A stretch of 64,000 nt of DNA from positions 62,001 to 126,000 of the forward strand of contig NZ_JAUDRH010000021.1 in assembly GCF_030381805.1 (NCBI RefSeq), read 5' to 3'. The notes under the pieces were generated by a model. It was given only the letters and a program-made list of their open reading frames with translations, was not told where the DNA came from and ran no database searches. This document shows, one piece after another, positions 1-9,857 of this stretch. The first letter of the stretch is position 1. Each line of letters begins with the position of its first letter. The position numbers and the translations under genes are program-made. The stretch comes from Chlorogloeopsis sp. ULAP01. Lineage in GTDB: Bacteria; Cyanobacteriota; Cyanobacteriia; Cyanobacteriales; Nostocaceae.

Positions 1-20
1 TATTTCTATACCTCACAAAG

Positions 21-1445
21 TTGAAATCTGCTGTAAATGCGATCGCTAATATCTCTTTTTTCCTGCTGCTGATTTTCTTTATTTTTCCCATCTTCCAAGA
101 AATGATACCCTCTCAAAGAGTTTATTTATTGTTAATTTTAGGAATTGCGATCGCCTCTATTTTCGCAATTTTTTTCAGTATTCCTACTAGCATTGTCATC
201 ACCTTGCTATTTGATGCTGTAGTTCTGGCATTAATGGTTGTCGATGGTTTACGAGTACGTCGCGATCGCGTTGGGGTGGTGCGCGAATTACTAGCGCGAT
301 TGTCTGTGGGGCGAGATAATTTGATTGTGCTGCGAGTTACATCGGGGAAAAGCAAGGCAGTAGTTCAAATCCGCGATTACTATCCAACTGGGTTTAGCGT
401 GTCTGATACAACTCTACGCGCCACACTTGATAGTCACGCCACCCAAGAATTAACCTATACTGTTCACCCAACTCAACGTGGAGAGTTTGCTTGGGGAGAT
501 ATTCAGGTGCGACAACTCGGCGCTTGGGGATTAGCTTGGAGTGATTGGAAGATTCCCCAAAGTTTGAAAGTTAGGGTTTATCCAGATTTGGTAGGGTTGC
601 GATCGCTTTCCGTTCGTTTGACATTGCAATCTTCTGGTTCAATTCGCCAATCTCGTCGTTTAGGTATTGGTACAGAGTTTGCTGAATTGCGCAACTATCG
701 CACTGGAGATGATTTGCGGTTCATTGATTGGAAAGCTACAGCACGTCGGGTAGGGGCTTCTAGCAATGCACCTCCATTAGTAAGGGTGCTGGAACCAGAA
801 CAAGAGCAAACTTTGCTGATTTTGCTGGATCGCGGGCGATTGATGACAGCAAAAGTACATAATTTGCAGCGCTTTGACTGGGGTTTAAATACAACTTTGG
901 CTCTAGCTTTGGCTGGGTTACATCGAGGCGATCGCGTTGGGGTAGGTGTATTTGATCGGCAAATGCACGCATGGATTTCCCCAGAACGTGGACAACAACA
1001 TTTAAGTACTTTAATTGATCGCCTGACTCCAATTCAACCAGTATTGCTGGAATCTGATTATATGGGTGCTGTTACTCATGTTGTTCAGCAGCAAAGCCGT
1101 AGAGCACTTGTAGTCATTATCACTGACATAGTAGATGTCACTGCCTCTAGTGAACTCCTTGCTGCACTTTCGTGTCTTACTCCCCGTTATCTTCCCTTTG
1201 CTGTCACCTTGCGCGATCCGCAAGTGGATGTTCTAGCGCATACTCCTCTTTTTCTAGAGGGGAACTCACGAGATGTTAGTGCTGCTTACAGGCGTGCGGT
1301 TGCCCTAGATTTATTAGCACAAAGACAAGTGGCATTTGCACAACTCAAACAAAAAGGTGTCTTAGTACTCGATGCACCAGCAAATCAGATTGCAGATCAA
1401 TTGGTAGAGAAATATTTGCGGCTCAAAGCACGAAATCAATTATAA
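21..1445 (+). CDS. DUF58 domain protein, membrane-anchored (5' end uncertain)
   Basis: The protein has two hydrophobic N-terminal segments (about residues 8-25 and 33-70), then a basic stretch and a soluble domain. The DUF58 signature is visible around residues 215-240 (GTEFAELRNYRTGDDLRFIDW), with a von Willebrand A-like segment after it (LLILLDRG). DUF58 proteins are usually encoded beside MoxR-type ATPases and are thought to help assemble protein complexes; no specific reaction is known. The first codon given is TTG at 21, and the frame stays open to the left edge of the window, so the true start may lie outside. The damaged membrane-protein gene that follows on the same strand is a plausible former partner. 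The family call is secure; the function is not known. Confidence 0.85.
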   Translation: MKSAVNAIANISFFLLLIFFIFPIFQEMIPSQRVYLLLILGIAIASIFAIFFSIPTSIVITLLFDAVVLALMVVDGLRVRRDRVGVVRELLARLSVGRDNLIVLRVTSGKSKAVVQIRDYYPTGFSVSDTTLRATLDSHATQELTYTVHPTQRGEFAWGDIQVRQLGAWGLAWSDWKIPQSLKVRVYPDLVGLRSLSVRLTLQSSGSIRQSRRLGIGTEFAELRNYRTGDDLRFIDWKATARRVGASSNAPPLVRVLEPEQEQTLLILLDRGRLMTAKVHNLQRFDWGLNTTLALALAGLHRGDRVGVGVFDRQMHAWISPERGQQHLSTLIDRLTPIQPVLLESDYMGAVTHVVQQQSRRALVVIITDIVDVTASSELLAALSCLTPRYLPFAVTLRDPQVDVLAHTPLFLEGNSRDVSAAYRRAVALDLLAQRQVAFAQLKQKGVLVLDAPANQIADQLVEKYLRLKARNQL

Positions 1446-1476
1446 ATTTAGTTAATAGTTAGTGGTTAATAGGGGA

Positions 1477-1590
1477 GGCAGCGCGCCCTTGGAGCTAGTG
1501 CGCCCTTGCGGAGCCAGTGCGCCCTTGCGGGTTAAGCGCGTCGAGTGTACCTGGCGTCGGGTTAAGCGCGTCGAGTGCACCTGGCGTATT
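1477..1590. repeat. G+C-rich tandem and palindromic repeat cluster
   Basis: Three copies of a unit ending in GCGCCCTTG occur between 1485 and 1530. Two tandem 30-bp units follow (1528-1557 and 1558-1587), each beginning CGGGTTAAGCGCG and differing at one base. A related piece is at 11613-11668 (GGGAGGCAGCGCG followed by GGGTTAAGCGCG). The block is much richer in G+C than the gene it abuts. Dispersed repeats like this are common in Nostocales genomes. Confidence 0.85.
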
Positions 1591-2161
1591 TTATATTCTG
1601 TGTTCTCTTATATCCGGAATAATTTATTTAATATTAGCAACAATTTTTGGAGTGTTTTCTCAACCGACTAATCAAGCAAGTCCTTATAGTAATCTATTAT
1701 TTACAATAATTATTGTTACGACAATAATAGCTGTATATTTAAGTCCTTTATGGTTTAACTCGCGTTTATTTCTGACTGATTTACCTTTAGTAACAGAAGA
1801 TAATATAAATTATATTCAAGCGATTAAATTGAGTAGAAAACTAACTAAAGGTTTAACGCTGTGTATTATTGCTATTATATTTGTGGCATTTTTGATTACT
1901 CTGCCTATTCAAATTTTATTATGGTTAATTTTAAGTTTTGGATTAGGGATTATTTTTGCAAGAATATCTGAGTTATTATTTACACAATCGGGAAGTAATT
2001 ATAATTTTACAATTACCACTATACTGTTAATTATATTAAATTTAATTAACGGAATTATCCTCATGCCGTTTTGGCAATCAGTTAAGTCCGTTGTTTACTA
2101 CGATATTATTTGTCGCCGAGAGGGCTATGATTTGAAATTACGCGATCGCAGCGTGGAGTAA
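1517..2161 (+). pseudogene. Multi-pass membrane protein, 5' part replaced by repeats
   Basis: An open frame runs from a GTG at 1517, but its first roughly 25 codons are translated repeat DNA and look non-native. From about 1590 the protein is strongly hydrophobic with about five membrane segments and ends in a polar tail (KSVVYYDIICRREGYDLKL). This tail resembles cyanobacterial integral membrane proteins of the DUF975/glycerophosphodiesterase-membrane-domain type that often follow DUF58 genes; I recognise it only loosely. The coding DNA is A+T-rich, unlike the repeat block before it. The missing N-terminus suggests repeat insertion or deletion destroyed the start. A shortened protein could still be made from the GTG, so loss of function is inferred. 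Confidence 0.55.
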
Positions 2162-2176
2162 ATATCTTAATTTAGA

Positions 2177-2479
2177 TTACTGCTGCATAGAAGGTACAGG
2201 AAAAATTCTGCTAAATATAGGAATACGTGGGTTAGGTTTAGTTATAGCTTGTTCAGTGTTAACAGCTAAAGCTTGATTGGATGAATTAGATTGATTACTT
2301 AATTGAGGTTGCACATTTTGTTCTGTAGTAATATCAATTTGATTAGATATTGATATAACATTATTGTCAGTGTCTCCTGGATTTGACTCTTTCACATTTT
2401 GAGCATAAGAGGGCGTCGTAATTGAAGCTGAACTCACTATTAAGATAAGTGTGAGCAGATGATGATTAAATTTATGCAT
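2177..2479 (-). CDS. Small secreted protein of unknown function
   Basis: This 100-residue protein begins with a classical signal peptide: a basic start, a hydrophobic core (LLTLILIVSSASI) and an AxA-like cleavage site near residue 26 (PSYAQ). The mature part is rich in Asn, Gln and Ser and shows no recognisable domain, so it is probably an extended periplasmic or surface polypeptide. No clear Shine-Dalgarno sequence precedes the ATG. It lies convergent to the damaged membrane gene with 15 bp between them. I do not recognise the family; the signal peptide is the main support that it is a real gene. Confidence 0.55.
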   Translation of the reverse strand: MHKFNHHLLTLILIVSSASITTPSYAQNVKESNPGDTDNNVISISNQIDITTEQNVQPQLSNQSNSSNQALAVNTEQAITKPNPRIPIFSRIFPVPSMQQ

Positions 2480-3068
2480 ATAAATAGTTGTTGTTCAAAA
2501 AGTTTTCTAAATCAGCATGAATAGTTTATGGAATTCAAGTACTGCATCCCACAAAATATATATATCTGTTGTCAATCAAGATTTTAAGTTGGCTGAATCA
2601 AATCATAATGGTGAATGGTGTATAAAAATCTTATCTACTTTGAAGTAGAGTTTTAAAAAAAATGCTAGGTAGATAGGCATAAATATTTTTAATTTTTATT
2701 CATGCCCATTGACATCACTTGATGATGCTTTATTTTCAGCCGATACAAATTGAATTGATAGATGCACTTGTAAAGGGGACTGGAGACTAGTGACTGGGGA
2801 TTAGGAAAAGTTTTTTCTTTTTCCCTAATACCTAGTACCGACAATTAACTATTCAAAATTTATCTTCTTTGAAAGAGTATATACAAGAGAGAATTCTCGG
2901 AAAGCCCCAATTTTTTGTGTACTGTACTAAAAAGCTTGTATTTATAGCTCATTTAGCTAGCTGTGAGAAAAAAACATGAGCTATTTATAAAGTTTTATCA
3001 AAGAAATCTTGTGTGGCTTCATTACATAAATTAAATTCTGCAATATTTCTCGACTCATAAACTTCTAC
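2480..3068. other. Intergenic region with a repeat-type hairpin
   Basis: No convincing gene is seen. Around 2775-2845 a G+A-rich intergenic repeat (GGGGACTGGAGACTAG and GGGGATTAGG) is followed by an imperfect hairpin in which ATTAGGAAAAG pairs with CTTTTTCCCTAAT. Similar sequence occurs at 7930-8000 and near 63840. Confidence 0.5.
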
Positions 3069-4712
3069 TTAAAAACTAAAGCTAGTCCGCAAAACACCCA
3101 TAGTAATTGGATCGCTATCTGGAGTATGTCCGGGTTCCCAGATATGAATTATCCCTGGTGTAATACTGATATTATCTGTTACTTGGTAACGATAAAAAGC
3201 TTCAATGTGATATGTTGTTCCTGGTTGTCCGCCCGCACGTCCTAAACCTGTATCTATAAAGTCAGGAACATTGTTTCCTACGGGCAGATCGCTATTTGTA
3301 ATTTTTGGGGGTTGTCCGAAATAAATCCCACCTAAATTACCCTTGCCAAATAAATCAGGAAAATTAAGATACACCATGTAATTTGTTGTCTCTACAGTTC
3401 CCGTTCTGCCAGGAATATAAGAATTTGTGTAACCAAGCCATCCACCTAAAGTAACGCGAGGTGAAATTTGCCAATTCATAGAAGCGCCAACAGCATTTGT
3501 TTGTAGCGGTTCTGATTTTCCTGTTGCGGGATTAGTCGCGGTTAAGCAATCATCTCCTGCAAAACTTAGCAAACAACCATCTGATGAATAATTATTAACG
3601 TAATATAAACTAAGATCTAAAACGTCAGATGGTGTCAGTAATAATTGCAAAGCACCAGTTGTGTTGCCATCAAATAAACCGTTGCGTTTTCCAGGATTGC
3701 TAGGAGTATTACTGGTATAAATTGCCTGCAAGCTAGCCCGTTTGGCAAATTGCCAATCAACAGCTATACCACCCTTACCAAATCCAATGTCTAGAATTGG
3801 GTTTCTTTGTGCAAACCATGATAATGGCCCTGTAGCAGCACTTTCATACCGATTAGGGCCTCGAAAAGCAGTGGTCATACTGACACCTTCTGTTCCTATC
3901 ATCACTGCTAAATTGTCAGTAACCAGCCAGTGATAATTGAAATCGCTTACGATTAACTGAGCATCGGTGGGATATTCATAACTAAGATAAACATCATTGC
4001 TAAATCTGGGTTCTGTTGAACCGTCGGCAGCTAAAAGACTAGTAAATAAATAACTGCGGGGACTAAGTTGAGTTGTTAAAAATAGTAGGTGTTGATAGAT
4101 AATATTAGTGTTTGTACCTGGATCATCTGTATCTTTTATCCCATCTCTAGGAGAAATATCAGCACGATTGCGGCTACGTCCTTGAATACCAATTATTGAT
4201 AAACCACTGAGTTTGGTAGTTGCCGAAAATTGATTGGCTTCAATTTTGGCAGTGCGAGCTTCTAAATTATCGACTTGACTGCGCAAAGTTGCTAATTCAG
4301 CTGCAAAGTCTTCTTGTAATTTTTGTAGAGTTATTAAATCTTCGTGGCGAATTGTATCATTGGTTGCTGTAGCGATGAGTTCACTTACCCGATCTAGGCA
4401 AGCATTCAATCCGGCTGCAAATTCGTAACGAGTTAAAGCACGCTTGCCGCGATACGTCCGATTTGGATAACCTACAATGCAGCCATAGCGTTTTACTAAT
4501 GACTGCAATGCACCAAAAGCCCAGTCTGTAGGTTGCACGTCCCTGAGCTGGGAAACCGATGTAACTTGTGCCATCGGCTCGTCAAGAGCAGTAGAGAATA
4601 TTTCTGTTTGTTCCTCTAACTTTTCTGTAGGAATGGCGATTGCTTTTGTTGGCAGTCCGGTGACTCCCATTACTAGGAATAACGTAATGACCCAGGCTTG
4701 ACCAATGTTCAA
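3069..4712 (-). CDS. Iron-uptake porin (SLH domain plus OprB-type barrel)
   Basis: The protein starts with a signal peptide (cleavage likely after about residue 26). An SLH domain follows at about residues 50-110 (VSQLRDVQPTDWAFGALQSLVKRYGCIVGYP, then ALTRYEFAAGLNACL), then a coiled-coil spacer at about 120-160 (LQEDFAAELATLRSQVDNLEARTAKIE). The remainder is a C-terminal outer-membrane beta-barrel of the carbohydrate-selective-porin (OprB) superfamily ending in Phe (TSFSF). This is the standard architecture of cyanobacterial SomA/iron-uptake porins, and about 550 residues is the usual length. The barrel sits in the outer membrane while the SLH domain binds peptidoglycan-linked polymer. The start codon is TTG; no internal ATG would keep the signal peptide intact. 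It appears monocistronic. Confidence 0.93.
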   Translation of the reverse strand: MNIGQAWVITLFLVMGVTGLPTKAIAIPTEKLEEQTEIFSTALDEPMAQVTSVSQLRDVQPTDWAFGALQSLVKRYGCIVGYPNRTYRGKRALTRYEFAAGLNACLDRVSELIATATNDTIRHEDLITLQKLQEDFAAELATLRSQVDNLEARTAKIEANQFSATTKLSGLSIIGIQGRSRNRADISPRDGIKDTDDPGTNTNIIYQHLLFLTTQLSPRSYLFTSLLAADGSTEPRFSNDVYLSYEYPTDAQLIVSDFNYHWLVTDNLAVMIGTEGVSMTTAFRGPNRYESAATGPLSWFAQRNPILDIGFGKGGIAVDWQFAKRASLQAIYTSNTPSNPGKRNGLFDGNTTGALQLLLTPSDVLDLSLYYVNNYSSDGCLLSFAGDDCLTATNPATGKSEPLQTNAVGASMNWQISPRVTLGGWLGYTNSYIPGRTGTVETTNYMVYLNFPDLFGKGNLGGIYFGQPPKITNSDLPVGNNVPDFIDTGLGRAGGQPGTTYHIEAFYRYQVTDNISITPGIIHIWEPGHTPDSDPITMGVLRTSFSF

Positions 4713-4893
4713 CTTTTTACACTCTACTTACATAACCTCCAGGGTAGAGCTTATTAAAGTTTCCTTGATTATGACATTAGTAAATTTACGCAATTTGTAA
4801 AAAATAACACTTTTATTTTTTTGGGCAATATTGGAAGATGACGAGTATAAAAGAAAAATAACTTTATTTATAGTTAAATATACTGAGAATAGT

Positions 4894-7341
4894 ATGGTAG
4901 ATCGCTCAATCCCTCCAGCGCCAAAACCATATAAACAGAATCAACAAAATAAATCTTCTGCTAACACAACGAAAAAGCACACAGTCAAAAAAGTACAGAA
5001 AAACTTGAAGAAAAGGCAAGGAAAAATTCTCACACACAATTCTCAAAAAGGTACTAAGTCGGTTCTACATCAAAAGAATAAGGCAAAGACAACTTCTGCT
5101 CGAAGAGGAAGTCATCTGGCATCAATAGTGGCGATCGCAGTTTTGCTCGGCAGCGTTGGTTTGATTGCGGGTTTTGCCTGGGTGAGTATTGAATTAATCC
5201 TAAATCCCGATAAAGTCACTTGGCTAAATCAGCTTATACCTACATGGGTGAAATTTTCCTTCAATAGTACAGAACAGCCTCAAAGCTTGGACGAAATTCA
5301 AATCAACCTTACAAAACAGGGGTGGATGGCAGGAGAAATTTTACCCTTAAAAGCTAATCCAACAGAAGCTTTTGTCCTGCCAGTTCTCAAACAGCGTGCC
5401 AATTGTCAGTCAAACTGTAAAGATGTAGTTGAAGTTAGAGTCTATCAGCGATCGCACAACCTAGAACTACAATCCAAACCAGAAAAATACTACAATTTGA
5501 TGGCTAAGTTGCCTGTAACTGGGCTAGAAGAATCATTTGTCCTCAACCCCTTAGTCAATGCTAATTCTGAGCGCCAAGGTTCGAGTACACTCCTGCCTGT
5601 GAGTGAAGTGGGGCGCTTTGATGGTGACACACCATCCCCTGGTATTTGGTTTTATTTGCAAGGTAAGCGTACCTCAGGCACTAATGCGATCGCCTATGGC
5701 TATATCGTTCACTACAATCCCGAACGTAGCCACCTCCAACTCATGTTGTCTTGGACAAGTCCCTCTGGGAAACTACCCGAATGGCGGCAAGTAACTGGTA
5801 GTGGTGCCAAAGAATTAGTAGTAGATCAAACAGTCGGTTTTGAACCTCAGCTACGTGTTTATCAAGCCAAGCCAATTGAGTTTATCCTCAACCCTGTTCA
5901 ATTGGAAGAAGTTTCTCTGCAATCTCCTGCTCTCAATGATTCCGCTTACCAAAATGCCTTGCTTATTGCCCGCAGTGGATTGTGGACGCCAGCATGGGAA
6001 TGGTTGCAATTTATTAGCAAAAAACGCCAAGGTAAAATGCCCGCAGCAGCACAAGCACAAATCGATCTGATTCGCTTGCACTCTCAATTCACGAAAACGC
6101 AAGCTGATACAACTTGGGTAAGTCCTAGTCAACAAGTGCTAGCAGATTTAATCGATGGGCGTTGGGAAAAAGCTTTGCAGGTGTTTGAGGCATCACCACA
6201 GAATGCCCAAGAAATTACTACTTTACTAAAGGCGGATGCAGGAAGGTTGTGGAGTCGCGTTGAGGCAGCACTGCAAGTCAATCCTCATCGCTCGGAGGTG
6301 CAAGCTTGGGGAGCCTTAATTTTAGCAGTTCAGTACGGACACGAACGTACCAACTCTTTCTTGAAGGAACAAACCAAACTTTCCCAAGAATCTTTTGCAT
6401 ACATCCAAAGTCTACTTGCACAACAGTTGCAAATTAACCCCACTCACCCTAGCCGGATTATTGGTTCGGTACAGGCGATCGCAGCAGTAAATCCCACCGA
6501 CTGGTGGCAACCCAATTTTGCCGAGACACAAAAAATAGAAAAGCAAGCTTGGTATCAAGTACAGGTGTCTGCTTTTCATAACGGTAAACGTTGGCTGTAT
6601 TCTCCCTTTGCAAATTTGAACTCGAATAAAACTTCCTCAATCAAGTCTTTCTGGCAAAGTTTAGGATTTAGTTCCGATCCTGACATCGAAATCGTTGTCT
6701 GGCTTGCTAGTGGAGAACAGCAAATCGTTACGGCAACAGTTAAGGGTATACGCTTGCGCAACACAGAATTACAGCTACTAGTTGCTGTAGATGAAAAAAT
6801 TCCTCAAGATGACAGCAACGCTATGCAACCATCTCCGTTAGCGCTTACCTCAGAAGCACTGGAGTGGGTACAGCCATCTCCTATTACTCTTGAACAGCTC
6901 TACCAACAAAATGGACTGCGGGTAAAGGTTATACTCCCAACGGTATGGCGATTATTACAAACTTCTGGGCAACTACCACCCGGTGAAATACCAAGCTTTC
7001 CTCAAATGTTACAAAAGTTAGGCTATTGGCCTGTACAAGAGATTGATTTAACTGGTAATGGGAAGTCAGAAACAGTGGTAACTATTTCAACAGAAGCAAT
7101 AAAATCTCTGCACCAAACCTCAGATGAAGATCAGGAGCAACAACCACAGCAATCCCGCCCTCGAACAATAATCTTATCTGATACTGGTAAGATTATTTAT
7201 ACAGATTTCAGCAATAACTCTGTACAGTTTTTGACAGCGATCGCCAAGCTTTCAACAGCAGATTCCCTGACATTACTGGTAGAAAATGCCAATACCTATA
7301 GACTCAAGCGCTGGTCAGAAAAAAATCAGCGCTTTGAGTAA
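4894..7341 (+). CDS. Membrane-anchored conserved cyanobacterial protein, unknown function
   Basis: I place the start at ATG 4894, preceded by GAGAAT, rather than the TTG 63 bp upstream; this gives 815 residues. The N-terminus is basic and low-complexity (about residues 1-75, many Lys and Gln). One membrane helix follows at about 77-105 (SIVAIAVLLGSVGLIAGFAWV), then a long exported or cytosolic domain of about 700 residues with no motif I recognise. The middle part looks helical and repeat-like (WEKALQVFEASPQ, WSRVEAALQVNP), reminiscent of TPR-like packing. No neighbour shares its strand closely. I regard it as a real conserved gene without an assignable function. Confidence 0.75.
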   Translation: MVDRSIPPAPKPYKQNQQNKSSANTTKKHTVKKVQKNLKKRQGKILTHNSQKGTKSVLHQKNKAKTTSARRGSHLASIVAIAVLLGSVGLIAGFAWVSIELILNPDKVTWLNQLIPTWVKFSFNSTEQPQSLDEIQINLTKQGWMAGEILPLKANPTEAFVLPVLKQRANCQSNCKDVVEVRVYQRSHNLELQSKPEKYYNLMAKLPVTGLEESFVLNPLVNANSERQGSSTLLPVSEVGRFDGDTPSPGIWFYLQGKRTSGTNAIAYGYIVHYNPERSHLQLMLSWTSPSGKLPEWRQVTGSGAKELVVDQTVGFEPQLRVYQAKPIEFILNPVQLEEVSLQSPALNDSAYQNALLIARSGLWTPAWEWLQFISKKRQGKMPAAAQAQIDLIRLHSQFTKTQADTTWVSPSQQVLADLIDGRWEKALQVFEASPQNAQEITTLLKADAGRLWSRVEAALQVNPHRSEVQAWGALILAVQYGHERTNSFLKEQTKLSQESFAYIQSLLAQQLQINPTHPSRIIGSVQAIAAVNPTDWWQPNFAETQKIEKQAWYQVQVSAFHNGKRWLYSPFANLNSNKTSSIKSFWQSLGFSSDPDIEIVVWLASGEQQIVTATVKGIRLRNTELQLLVAVDEKIPQDDSNAMQPSPLALTSEALEWVQPSPITLEQLYQQNGLRVKVILPTVWRLLQTSGQLPPGEIPSFPQMLQKLGYWPVQEIDLTGNGKSETVVTISTEAIKSLHQTSDEDQEQQPQQSRPRTIILSDTGKIIYTDFSNNSVQFLTAIAKLSTADSLTLLVENANTYRLKRWSEKNQRFE

Positions 7342-7495
7342 TAGGGTGATGCCGCTAAAATTGCGCGATAGAGATGTAGCCTTGCGCTATTTGCCGCAAA
7401 ATTTGACTACAAAAATCAAATCAAAAAATATAGCTGCGTCGCACCTGTAATAGCCGTTTGAAGCGATGGTTGCATGGGCTGTACCATTAATTCAG

Positions 7496-7681
7496 CTACT
7501 CTTCCTTGACGGTGCTTTCGATACGCTGTAATTTCAGATTTTGTAATTGCTGTAAGAGGCAGTCAATTTCTGCTTGCAAGTGAAGCAATTTGACTTGCTG
7601 ATCTGCCTGATAAAAACATTTATCTAACTTTGTTGCCAAGAAAGTTTGGGACTCGAAATCAGAAACACTAGATTTAGACAT
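7496..7681 (-). CDS. Small helical protein (61 residues), unknown function
   Basis: This is a short protein with heptad-like Leu and Gln spacing from about residue 25 to 55 (LLHLQAEIDCLLQQLQNLKLQR), suggesting a single coiled coil. The ATG start is followed by a regular coding pattern with no rare low-complexity sequence. It lies convergent to the preceding 815-residue gene. I do not know its role. Small coiled-coil proteins of this kind are common in cyanobacteria, which supports it being genuine. Confidence 0.55.
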   Translation of the reverse strand: MSKSSVSDFESQTFLATKLDKCFYQADQQVKLLHLQAEIDCLLQQLQNLKLQRIESTVKEE

Positions 7682-8036
7682 TGCTTATTAAATTCAAAAA
7701 TTAACTCACACCTTAAGTGATATTATAATAAACGATTTTGAAGATTTATTAAAAAATTATATAATTTCTATTTGCCACTGTAATATATTGCGACTTGTAT
7801 ACTAAACGACGACAAAGGAAATGATTTTTGTTCCATCAGAAAACAACGAGCTTGTGCAGGAGCAGTTAATAAAACGTAGTGCAAAGCTTTCCATAGAAGC
7901 ACCTAAAAAGATAAACTGGCATTCTACATTAATTACTAGGGACTGGTGAAAAAGTCAAAAATACTTTTTCTTTTTTATTTCCTAGCCCTTAATCTCTAGT
8001 AACTAAACAAAACACTTTAATAAGCTTTAAAATCCC
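7682..8036. other. Intergenic region before threonine synthase
   Basis: No gene is seen. A repeat-type segment at about 7935-8005 resembles the one at 2775-2845: GGGACTGG, a run of AAAGT/ACTTTTTCTTTT and CCTAGCCC. Any thrC promoter would lie here, but no clear -35/-10 pair stands out. Confidence 0.4.
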
Positions 8037-9128
8037 GTGACTTTGAGCCTGTCAGCTATTAAACCTCATCGCCAACCCTGGCCTGGACTTATAGAGCAAT
8101 ATCGTGAATACTTGCCTGTCAGCGACAAAACGCCGATTGTGACTCTGTTGGAAGGTAACACTCCTTTGATCCCAATTCCTGCGATCGCAGAACGTATTGG
8201 CAGACAAGTACGTGTTTTTGCTAAATACGACGGTCTTAACCCCACTGGTAGCTTCAAAGACCGAGGAATGACAATGGCGATTTCTAAGGCTAAGGAGGCT
8301 GGCGCAAAAGCTGTAATTTGTGCAAGTACTGGCAATACCTCGGCGGCGGCGGCGGCTTATGCTAAACGTGGGGGAATGCGTGCTTTTGTATTAATTCCCG
8401 ATGGGTATGTGGCATTGGGTAAACTGGCGCAGGCGTTACTGTATGGAGCAGAGGTACTGGCAATCAAAGGGAACTTTGACTGCGCGCTGGAAATTGTCCG
8501 GGAAATGGCTGAAAGCTATCCAGTGACTTTGGTGAATTCAGTTAATCCTTTTCGCCTGGAAGGACAAAAAACAGCAGCTTTTGAAATAGTCGATACCTTG
8601 GGCAATGCTCCCGACTGGCTGTGCATCCCTGTGGGAAATGCGGGAAATATCACAGCATATTGGATGGGATTTTGTCAATATCATCAAATTGGCAAGTGCG
8701 ATCGCTTACCTCGGATGATGGGTTTCCAAGCTGCTGGTGCGTCTCCTTTAGTAACAGGTAAGCCAGTGGCACATCCGGAAACCGTAGCCACTGCCATTAG
8801 AATTGGTAACCCTGCTAGCTGGGAAAAAGCCGTTGCAGTCAAATCAGCAAGTATGGGGAATTTTCATTCCGTCACAGATGCAGAAATTCTGGATGCCTAT
8901 CGACTACTGGCATCAGAGGAAGGTATTTTTTGCGAACCAGCCAGCGCTGCTTCAGTCGCAGGTTTGTTGCAAGTAAAGGATCAAATTCCTACAGGTGCAA
9001 CAGTAGTTTGTGTCCTCACTGGCAACGGTTTAAAAGATCCAGATACAGCAATTAAACACAGCCAAAGCCAATTTAAACAAGGTATTGAGGCGGAAATTAA
9101 AGCTGTAGCCCAGGCAATGGGACTATGA
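8037..9128 (+). CDS. thrC: Threonine synthase
   Basis: This PLP enzyme converts O-phosphohomoserine to threonine and phosphate, the last step of threonine synthesis in the cytosol. The PLP lysine is in the motif NPTGSFKDRG near residue 75. The phosphate-binding Ser/Thr cluster ASTGNTSAAAAAYA follows, and a glycine-rich loop PVGNAGNITAYW lies near 200. The 363-residue length fits the short bacterial/plant-like ThrC form. The start is GTG at 8037, with N-terminal sequence (RQPWPGLIEQYREYLPV) typical of cyanobacterial ThrC. There is no strong Shine-Dalgarno. It looks monocistronic and is followed by a palindromic repeat that could act in termination. Confidence 0.95.
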   Translation: MTLSLSAIKPHRQPWPGLIEQYREYLPVSDKTPIVTLLEGNTPLIPIPAIAERIGRQVRVFAKYDGLNPTGSFKDRGMTMAISKAKEAGAKAVICASTGNTSAAAAAYAKRGGMRAFVLIPDGYVALGKLAQALLYGAEVLAIKGNFDCALEIVREMAESYPVTLVNSVNPFRLEGQKTAAFEIVDTLGNAPDWLCIPVGNAGNITAYWMGFCQYHQIGKCDRLPRMMGFQAAGASPLVTGKPVAHPETVATAIRIGNPASWEKAVAVKSASMGNFHSVTDAEILDAYRLLASEEGIFCEPASAASVAGLLQVKDQIPTGATVVCVLTGNGLKDPDTAIKHSQSQFKQGIEAEIKAVAQAMGL

Positions 9129-9147
9129 TATCCTCCCGACAGCCCAC

Positions 9148-9222
9148 AAACCCTCGTTACTAGGTTCAACCTGGTAACGAGAGCTAGAGCAAGAGTGCTC
9201 TTCTTGAGAATTGTGCAAGATA
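9148..9222. repeat. Dispersed palindromic repeat, copy 1
   Basis: The core at 9153-9181 is a hairpin in which CTCGTTACTAGGTT pairs with AACCTGGTAACGAG. It is flanked by AAACC on the left and GTGCAAGATA on the right. A second copy with the same core and flanks is at 45924-45987. It lies just after thrC and could also serve as a transcription stop. Confidence 0.8.
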
Positions 9223-9857
9223 GACGATTATGTAATAAATCACACAACGAGACCAGGAAAATATTTCTTTTCCTGTTCCCTGTTTTCAATAAAGATACTT
9301 AATAAACAGTAAATAAATATCAAGCTATTGACATCTTGAAATGGTTTGGTCTATTTTTGGACAAATCTTCAACAGGTAGCGGCGAGGAGTCCCCCACCGA
9401 TCGCCCACCTAAAGGTGGGGGAGGAACGCCGCTCCCGGTACTGGGTACTGGGGGAGGTTGCAAAATTTGGGAGGGTTTTAAAGCCCCTTCCATAATTTTT
9501 CCGCTTTCCACCCAATTCCCAGTCACGAGTACCCAGTCCCTAGTCCCTTTTACTTAATTAGACTTATCGCTTAATAAATTATTCATAATCTTAGACTTCA
9601 GTACAATAGGAGCTGGAAATGCAGGTTCTTGTTAAGCGATAACTCAATTAAATTACCGTAAACAAGGATTGAGCAATTCTAACTTGCGCAAGTTAAATCA
9701 ACCTTTACTTCGGTTTCACGCAAGCTCACATTGGATCGGTGCGTGAAGTTCTTTGAAATCAAATTTTATTTTTCAAGGTTTTGGCTCTACCAGCCTTAAT
9801 TGAAGAAACTCACTAAATGTGAGCTTCTACCAGCTTTGATGGAAACACAAGAGGCAA
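9223..9857. other. Intergenic region with repeat block
   Basis: No gene is supported. Between 9365 and 9545 there is a repeat-rich block with a hairpin (CCCACC and GGTGGG around 9397-9421) and copies of GTACTGGGTACTGGGGG and CCCAGTC. The rest, including a U-rich stretch with short repeats of ACCAGC near 9788 and 9828, shows nothing I can name. Confidence 0.45.

Noticed and set aside
9336..9557. Open frame of 73 codons between threonine synthase and the next gene
   Set aside because: It is translated from intergenic repeat DNA (Gly/Pro-rich, hairpin sequence) on both strands and shows no protein-like composition.
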